DNA of 64,000 bases from Hahella sp. HN01 (lineage in GTDB: Bacteria; Pseudomonadota; Gammaproteobacteria; Pseudomonadales; Oleiphilaceae). Location: the NCBI RefSeq assembly GCF_018986435.1, contig NZ_JAHMIN010000025.1:48469-112468 (forward strand). Direction: 5' to 3'. Under the pieces are notes generated by a model, which ran no database searches, was not told the origin of the DNA, and saw only the letters and a list, made by a program, of their open reading frames with translations. This document shows positions 63,732 through 64,000 of the stretch, piece after piece; the first letter of the stretch is position 1, and every line of letters starts with the position of its first letter. The position numbers and the translations under genes are program-made.

Positions 63732-64000
63732 ATACGCTTCTCTTAATCTACTCCGTATATTGCGACATCAAGAAAAAACCTGAAAAGCCATAGACGCACA
63801 AGGTATTATCCAGCGTTTCTCTTTCCAGGTGAAAATCATTTTAAAAGTCTCCTAGGGAACCTCTGAATAACCCATAGTTATCCCAATATCCCTCTCCATT
63901 GTGCATTTGGCCCAACCATATACTGCTTTTTCCAACAACTTTCGCCCCTTTCAGGGCGGAAGTGGGCCTATCGCCCTATATCCGCAGCTCTTTCCACACC
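63732..64000. other. Unannotated right end, possible insertion-sequence terminus
   Basis: No gene I can support. CTAGGGAACCTCTGAATAAC at 63853-63872 recalls, from memory, ends of some insertion sequences (a CTAG target-like sequence next to GGGAACCTCTGAATAA). The rest runs out of the window, so a second end cannot be checked. Confidence 0.25.

Noticed and set aside
1..64000. CRISPR arrays, tRNA or rRNA genes
   Set aside because: No regularly spaced direct repeats and no cloverleaf or rRNA-like segment was seen by eye. A tRNAscan or CRT run would settle it.

Overview
The window reads as chromosomal DNA of a marine-type gammaproteobacterium, and gene content and base use remind me of Hahella or a close relative. 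That assignment is inference; no rRNA or other taxonomic marker is present. The left 28.8 kb is GC-rich and entirely plus-strand. The rest is a mosaic of small accessory genes, signalling genes and membrane proteins with more even base composition.

Bases 1-28,800 hold the 3' part of a polyketide/nonribosomal peptide gene cluster. In order: the end of a PKS (MT, KR remnant, ACP); NRPS1 (TubC docking, C-A-T-E); NRPS2 (C-A-T-E); NRPS3 (C-A-T); NRPS4 (C-A-T-C-A-T-C); a B12-binding radical SAM enzyme; NRPS5 (half C domain, A-T-TE); and a TauD/SyrP-like Fe(II)/2-oxoglutarate oxygenase. Gene junctions are mostly overlapping or short, which suggests one long operon. Ten-residue specificity codes read by hand from the A domains give Gln, Gln, an unusual Leu-like code, Ala, Pro and Tyr. 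E domains follow the first two modules, and DCL-type C domains follow each E domain. The predicted scaffold is acyl(polyketide)-D-Gln-D-Gln-X-Ala-Pro-Tyr, possibly methylated by the radical SAM enzyme and hydroxylated by the oxygenase, then released by the terminal TE. I do not recognise this as a known product. No MbtH-like protein, PPTase, exporter or regulator of the cluster is visible, so these may lie upstream of the window.

Bases 28,800-36,760 are a run of small minus-strand genes: SUKH-like, DUF4279, DUF6714, YdeI-like, GNAT, a Coq4-like protein, DUF1772 and several orphans. It looks like an accessory strip with immunity-protein flavour. A degenerate second copy of the 3' end of the oxygenase gene sits inside it, marking a past duplication. 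REP-like palindromic repeats flank its right part.

Bases 36,760-49,500 contain a DUF2867 gene with its TetR regulator and a likely operator, a divergent AraC regulator/MFS exporter pair, two solitary periplasmic binding proteins, an active-looking GGDEF-EAL protein, a frameshifted phytanoyl-CoA dioxygenase gene, and a secreted metzincin protease followed by a strong terminator.

Bases 49,560-58,771 are a four-gene minus-strand phosphorelay operon: two large paralogous hybrid histidine kinases with different sensor domains (dCache and CHASE), a REC-GGDEF diguanylate cyclase and a free HPt protein. Bases 59,000-64,000 carry membrane and secreted proteins of mostly unknown function, a Yip1-family and a YitT-family protein, a structured intergenic element, and at the right edge a stretch that may be the start of an insertion sequence.
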